From positions 1-36,561 of the forward strand of contig DAWU01000066.1 in assembly GCA_002506105.1 (NCBI GenBank): a DNA stretch of 36,561 nucleotides, in the 5' to 3' direction. The notes beneath the pieces are model-generated. The model was given only the letters and a program-made list of their open reading frames with translations, did not search any database and was not told the DNA's origin. Made by a program: the position numbers and the translations under genes. Positions 33,008-36,561 of the stretch are shown one piece after another. Position 1 is the stretch's first letter. The number at the start of each line of letters is the position of its first letter. The DNA is from Methanolinea sp. UBA275 (GTDB lineage: Archaea > Halobacteriota > Methanomicrobia > Methanomicrobiales > Methanospirillaceae).

Positions 33008-33251
33008 CCATGTATTGTATCGCGGATACTATGTACGCTATGATTGGTTGACAAGGATCGATGCCTTTCCAATCCTTTTCTGACGAGGGGATTTTCAGTG
33101 AGGAGGTCTGCGTGATGGAATAATGGACCCGGTGACCTGATCGGAACCTTTTGAGATCATCTGTGAAGGTCCTGGCAGGTTTGGCACGATTCCCATCCGG
33201 GTTCAATCCAATCCTCAGGTTTATCCCACATGAGCGCAAGAGCAACCCCTC
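33008..33251. other. Divergent intergenic region
   Basis: Between the isochorismatase and the phosphoribosyltransferase I see weak AT-rich stretches at about 33010-33045 that could be a promoter for the minus-strand gene. No RNA or small gene is evident. Confidence 0.35.
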
Positions 33252-33926
33252 ATGGGAGAAATTGTCGATGATCCCCTTCTCCGGGAGCGGACCCGCGTCT
33301 TTTCCGGCCGCCACGATGCCGGGAGAACACTGGGAGCATTCCTCCTCTCTCTTCCTTCGATTACCCAACCACTTGTCCTTGCTATCCCGGCGGGGGGAGT
33401 GCCGGTAGGAAAGGAGATTGCCGCGGCCCTCGGCGCACCATTCTCTCTCGCGATCGTGAGGAAGGTCAGGATACCCGGGACAACGGAATCAGGGTTTGGA
33501 GCAGTGGCGTGGGACGGAACGGTGCTGATCAACGAGCGGCTGCGACAAGTCCTCGGGCTCACTGAAGATCAGGTTGGGAGAGCGGTTGAAGAGACAAAAG
33601 CAAATGTCGCCGAACGGGTTGCAAGGTTTTGCAGACGGAGAGAAATGCCTCCTGTGAGAGGGAAGACCGTGATCCTGACCGATGACGGCCTTGCGTCAGG
33701 ATTCACGATGCTTGCAGCGATCAGGTGTGTCAGAGACCTCGGTCCCAGCAATCTTATTGTGGCGGTACCGACAGCGTCGCTCTCATCTGCCGAGATGGTG
33801 TCACGTGAGGTTGACCAGCTTGTATGCCTGAACATACGGTCCGGCCGGTCATTTGCGGTCGCTGATGCTTACGACGAGTGGTATGACCTCGAGGATCGCG
33901 AGGTACTTGCGGAACTGGGATCTTAG
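33252..33926 (+). CDS. Phosphoribosyltransferase family protein
   Basis: A 224-residue protein of the type I phosphoribosyltransferase fold. It has VLAIPAGGVPVGKEIAAALG near the N-terminus, a flexible loop region with SGFGAVAWDG, and the PRPP-binding loop VILTDDGLASGFTM (about residues 137-150), where paired acidic residues and the T/S-G segment match the family pattern. Similar stand-alone proteins are common in bacteria and archaea next to dienelactone hydrolase or stress genes and have no known substrate. The isochorismatase/nicotinamidase-like gene lies divergently 244 bases away; a link to nicotinate salvage is tempting but this protein does not look like nicotinate phosphoribosyltransferase. 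Confidence 0.88.
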   Translation: MGEIVDDPLLRERTRVFSGRHDAGRTLGAFLLSLPSITQPLVLAIPAGGVPVGKEIAAALGAPFSLAIVRKVRIPGTTESGFGAVAWDGTVLINERLRQVLGLTEDQVGRAVEETKANVAERVARFCRRREMPPVRGKTVILTDDGLASGFTMLAAIRCVRDLGPSNLIVAVPTASLSSAEMVSREVDQLVCLNIRSGRSFAVADAYDEWYDLEDREVLAELGS

Positions 33927-34069
33927 GAATGAAACGGATTATGCTAGGGTGCAGCAGCAGGGCAGGAACAGAAAAGACAGAAACATTACCCAGATCCGGT
34001 CAGAATCCACCCTCATCACCCATACTGCTCCGGAATCATTGATATCATACCCGGCAGAATTATTCGGTG

Positions 34070-34558
34070 ATGGTTGAGTTTGTTCCGGTCACTGATGGCG
34101 ATCTGGATGAGATCCTCGACATTTACAACTATTATATCCGGAATTCAACCGCAACACTCCACAGTGGGAAGATGTCCCTTGAAGAATTAAAGGAGTTCCT
34201 CCACATCTCCAACACGCGATATCCTTCTTTTCTCATCAGGGAAGGGGATGAGACGATCGGGTACTGCTTTCTCTCCCAGTACAAGAAGCGGCAGGCATAC
34301 GACCGGTCTGCGGAACTGAGCGTTTACTTAAAACCAGGATATACGGGAAAGGGAATTGGAAAATCAGCCCTCGATCGCCTTGAGAATGCTGCAGGGCCGG
34401 CGGGTCTTCACGTGCTGATTGGAACCCTTTGCGGGGAGAACCACCCCTGCATCCGGCTGATGGAAAAGTCGGGCTACTCCCGGTGCGCCCACCTCAAGAA
34501 TGTTGGCGAAAAATTCGGAAGAATCCTGGATGTCGTTGTGTACCAGAAGGAGATATAA
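34070..34558 (+). CDS. GNAT family N-acetyltransferase (phosphinothricin acetyltransferase-like)
   Basis: A 162-residue acetyltransferase closely related in layout to the protein at 39-533: EILDIYNYYIRNSTAT near the N-terminus, AELSVYLKPGYTGKGIGKSAL as strand 4 and the acetyl-CoA loop, LIGTLCGENHPCIRLMEKSGY, and ending VVVYQKEI as the other ends VWMEKEI. It belongs to the Pat-like subfamily. I chose the ATG at 34070; the GTG just before it is an alternative. Presence of two such genes at both ends of the window suggests a paralogue pair. Substrate unknown. Confidence 0.87.
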   Translation: MVEFVPVTDGDLDEILDIYNYYIRNSTATLHSGKMSLEELKEFLHISNTRYPSFLIREGDETIGYCFLSQYKKRQAYDRSAELSVYLKPGYTGKGIGKSALDRLENAAGPAGLHVLIGTLCGENHPCIRLMEKSGYSRCAHLKNVGEKFGRILDVVVYQKEI

Positions 34559-34654
34559 TCCCTTTCTCATATATTGGGAACACCGAGTTCAAGGCAGAAG
34601 ACATCAGCATGTATCACGTATGATTGAGAGTGAACAAGGGAAGAATATCCGGAC

Positions 34655-35293
34655 ATGATGAACGAGCATCAAAGAATGGTCAAAGAAGCATATGATGCAT
34701 CGGCAGGAACATATGCAGAGAAGAATTTTCACGAACTGGATTACAAGCCACTTGACCGGCAGCTCCTGGACCGTTTTTCAGCGATGGTATCCCCTGGAGG
34801 ATTGGTGTGTGACATCGGGTGCGGTCCGGGGGAGATTGCGGATTACCTGCATAAAAAAAATCTGAATGTCGTCGGGATCGATATCTCCGACACTATGATA
34901 CAGGAAGCACAAAGGTTGAACCCGGATATTGGATTTCACACCGGCGACATGTTCAGTCTTGAGGTACCTGATAACCATTTTTCAGGTCTGTGTTCTTTTT
35001 ACGCAATTGTGAATTTCCAGTATGAGGACATTCGGAAAATCTTTCATGAATACCACCGCGTTCTGAAAAAAGTCGGAATCCTCCTGGTATCGTTCCACAC
35101 GGGTGAACAGAGCATCAGCGTTGATGACTTTTATGAATCGGGAAAGCCTCTCGTGTTCTATTATTTTGACGAACAGAAAATCCTTGAATTATTAAGGGGT
35201 CCCGGATTCGAGATCCTGGAGGCACTTGTTCGTATTCCCTACAGGGAGGAGTATCCAAGTAAAAGGGCATACGTCCTTTGTGTAAAAAAGTGA
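34655..35293 (+). CDS. Class I SAM-dependent methyltransferase
   Basis: A 212-residue methyltransferase with motif I VCDIGCGPGEIADYL (about residues 50-64), VVGIDISDTMI for strand 2, IGFHTGDMFSL, and the YHRVLKKVGILLVSFH segment of motif III. The N-terminal YDASAGTYAEKNFHELDYKPLDRQ is typical of Methyltransf_11/25 proteins acting on small molecules. It is the third such methyltransferase in the window and has similar length to the other two, but they are not obviously recent duplicates. It follows the acetyltransferase by about 100 bases and may share its transcript. Confidence 0.88.
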   Translation: MMNEHQRMVKEAYDASAGTYAEKNFHELDYKPLDRQLLDRFSAMVSPGGLVCDIGCGPGEIADYLHKKNLNVVGIDISDTMIQEAQRLNPDIGFHTGDMFSLEVPDNHFSGLCSFYAIVNFQYEDIRKIFHEYHRVLKKVGILLVSFHTGEQSISVDDFYESGKPLVFYYFDEQKILELLRGPGFEILEALVRIPYREEYPSKRAYVLCVKK

Positions 35294-35396
35294 GTGCCAT
35301 CTCCCAAAAGGCTCTCTTTACCCACTTCTCCCTACAATGCCATATTCGATTATAGAATCTTGCTCCGGCAGTACCAATGTTCAGGATTCCATCATA

Positions 35397-36227
35397 CTAT
35401 TGTCCGCATCTCTTCGAGGAGAAATCCGGCACCATGACCATGACACTCTGGTTCACCGCCCCTGTCAGGGTGACATTTCTGTCGTTTCCAACGCAGTAGC
35501 ACCTGGCCGAGATGACAGGAACCCCGGAACCTTCCTGGATGAACGCCACATACCAGCCTTCAGGAGCACGCTCCGTCCTGATGGATCTGACCGGAAATGA
35601 ATCTGCCGGGTATCCCTTCAGGTCGGGATATGCCTCCTGGACGATCCGGACCGCTTCCCTCTCCTCGGGGTAGTCCCACTTTCCATACGTCTCCCACCAG
35701 GATCGCACTTCGTCACGGTCAGGGTGGAAGTAATACAGGGAGCAGAGTGCCGGGGGATACTTCCCTTTTCGGTAACCTTCGATGAGAAAGAGCGCCTCGT
35801 TCCCTGCAGTCGAGGTCTGGTTGAACGGCCAGTAGGAACTGAGGGGGGACATGACCGGAGCGGCAGGGTCGGCAGAATCGATCTCCTGCATCAGGCGTTC
35901 CACGTCGGCATGGGTAATCCAGTTGTCGGGAACGTCGAGTATCATCACCTGAGAGTCAGGGTGCATACGGAGGTCGCTGAGGAATCCCACAGGATTGTGG
36001 GTAGTGAAGTAGCAGGAATCTCCCGTCGTGAGTTGAACATCAGAGTCCGCGATAAGGCGATCAAAGGAACAGGAATCATCGGAAAGCCCCGGGACGGTCC
36101 CTATAGGCCCCGGGGTCTCCTGTCCGGTGCCTGGAAGATCTGAGCATCCGGCACAAAAAAGCAGCAGCATGACGATACCGAGCGGCGGAAGAATGCCTGA
36201 ACCCAACCGGGGGAATATGCCTGTCAT
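35397..36227 (-). CDS. Predicted lipoprotein of unknown function
   Basis: A 276-residue exported protein. The N-terminus is MTGIFPRLG, a hydrophobic core, and the lipobox LLFCAGC at about residues 24-30, followed by a Pro/Gly/Thr-rich linker (PGTGQETPGPIGT). The folded part has six or more cysteines (CSFD, DSCYF, ALCSLYYF, ARCYCVG), possibly disulfide-bonded, and a tract with VQEAYPDLKGYPADSFPVRSI. I do not recognise a domain. The ATG at 36227 is chosen over the ATG at 36323 because the signal peptide begins there and a GAGATGGG-like ribosome binding site precedes it. Confidence 0.8.
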   Translation of the reverse strand: MTGIFPRLGSGILPPLGIVMLLLFCAGCSDLPGTGQETPGPIGTVPGLSDDSCSFDRLIADSDVQLTTGDSCYFTTHNPVGFLSDLRMHPDSQVMILDVPDNWITHADVERLMQEIDSADPAAPVMSPLSSYWPFNQTSTAGNEALFLIEGYRKGKYPPALCSLYYFHPDRDEVRSWWETYGKWDYPEEREAVRIVQEAYPDLKGYPADSFPVRSIRTERAPEGWYVAFIQEGSGVPVISARCYCVGNDRNVTLTGAVNQSVMVMVPDFSSKRCGQ

Positions 36228-36417
36228 GATCCCATCTCTTCTACCAGCATAGGTCGCCGGGAGAAAAATACATTCCTGGGGGGGCTCCTGGTTTTGACGG
36301 GATTGCGGGCGGCAATCCAGCAATCGCGATTCCCTTATTCAAGATCCGGGCTCTCCACGAAACAAATGATGGTCCGGGAAATAATCCCCTCTCTCTCACC
36401 AGATGATATAGAACGCC

Positions 36418-36427
36418 TTATATAATT
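36418..36427 (+). promoter_or_regulatory. TATA box of the gene at the window end
   Basis: TTATATAATT at 36418-36427 would direct transcription from near 36450. A GGTGA ribosome binding site at about 36506-36510 lies eight bases before the ATG at 36519. Confidence 0.5.
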
Positions 36428-36518
36428 GTAGCGTGCCAGAGTATCTGTCCTAAAATATTGACATAATTTATGTCCGCTTTCCAGAGCATCGAAAAGGTGC
36501 TTGCGGGTGAAAGCGACC

Positions 36519-36561
36519 ATGGAGATCAGGATTAAAGCAGTCGTATTCTATGATGAGGGGA
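36519..36561 (+). CDS. Start of a gene cut by the window end
   Basis: The ATG at 36519, preceded by GGTGA at a suitable distance and by a TATA box, opens a frame reading MEIRIKAVVFYDEG to the window edge. The fragment is too short to identify. A competing 21-codon ORF (36470-36535) in another frame overlaps it. Confidence 0.45.
   Translation, partial: MEIRIKAVVFYDEG

Noticed and set aside
36470..36535. 21-codon ORF before the window end
   Set aside because: The overlapping ATG at 36519 has a better ribosome binding site; the short ORF is probably chance.
1..36561. tRNA, rRNA, CRISPR arrays, transposases, integrases or attachment sites
   Set aside because: I looked for the conserved T-arm pattern, regularly spaced repeats and recombinase motifs and found none that I could support.

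Overview
The window looks like a chromosomal accessory region of a methanogenic archaeon, most probably of the order Methanomicrobiales (relatives of Methanoregula, Methanolinea or Methanosphaerula). The signs are multi-PAS histidine kinases whose phosphoacceptor motif reads ITRHDI, a PKD-domain surface protein, AT-rich archaeal TATA boxes, GGTG-type ribosome binding sites, and a nickel carbon monoxide dehydrogenase. The order-level placement is inference. I saw no rRNA, tRNA, CRISPR array, integrase or transposase.

Layout. Positions 1-4010 hold a GNAT acetyltransferase, a cysteine-rich DUF3795-type protein, a STAS domain gene apparently frameshifted away from a kinase-like (TCAD9-type) partner, and a nitroreductase interrupted by one amber codon. 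Positions 4254-12449 hold two sensory histidine kinases (one soluble with a receiver and seven PAS domains, one with seven membrane segments), an AbrB-type regulator with a tandem flavodoxin-fold protein, and a GYD-domain protein. Positions 12561-14943 carry two SAM-dependent methyltransferases and a decayed GNAT pseudogene whose intact paralogue is at 27766. Positions 15071-20808 hold the PKD surface protein, an AT-rich stretch with two tiny ORFs leading into an ABC exporter, a small membrane protein whose natural start codon is followed at once by a stop, a flavodoxin and an alpha/beta hydrolase.

The centrepiece is 21158-27597, a six-gene operon on one strand: a CooF-like polyferredoxin, CooS carbon monoxide dehydrogenase, NuoE-, NuoF- and NuoG-like diaphorase subunits, and the CooC nickel-insertion ATPase. 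The NuoG-like subunit has no hydrogenase or formate dehydrogenase domain, so CooS appears to be the catalytic partner of a NAD(P)-type flavin module. The predicted activity is CO:NAD(P) (or reverse) oxidoreduction, which is unexpected in a methanogen. A hairpin followed by a T-run between cooS and the diaphorase genes could set the ratio of the two halves.

Positions 27766-36561 are again accessory: a GNAT, two exported serine beta-lactamase-like hydrolases, an isochorismatase-fold hydrolase, a phosphoribosyltransferase, another GNAT, a methyltransferase, a lipoprotein, and the first codons of a gene cut by the window end. Four genes appear disrupted (STAS/kinase, nitroreductase, the membrane protein at 18851, the GNAT at 14363). 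One is clearly a real pseudogene; the other three each need only a single base change, so sequence error should be excluded.
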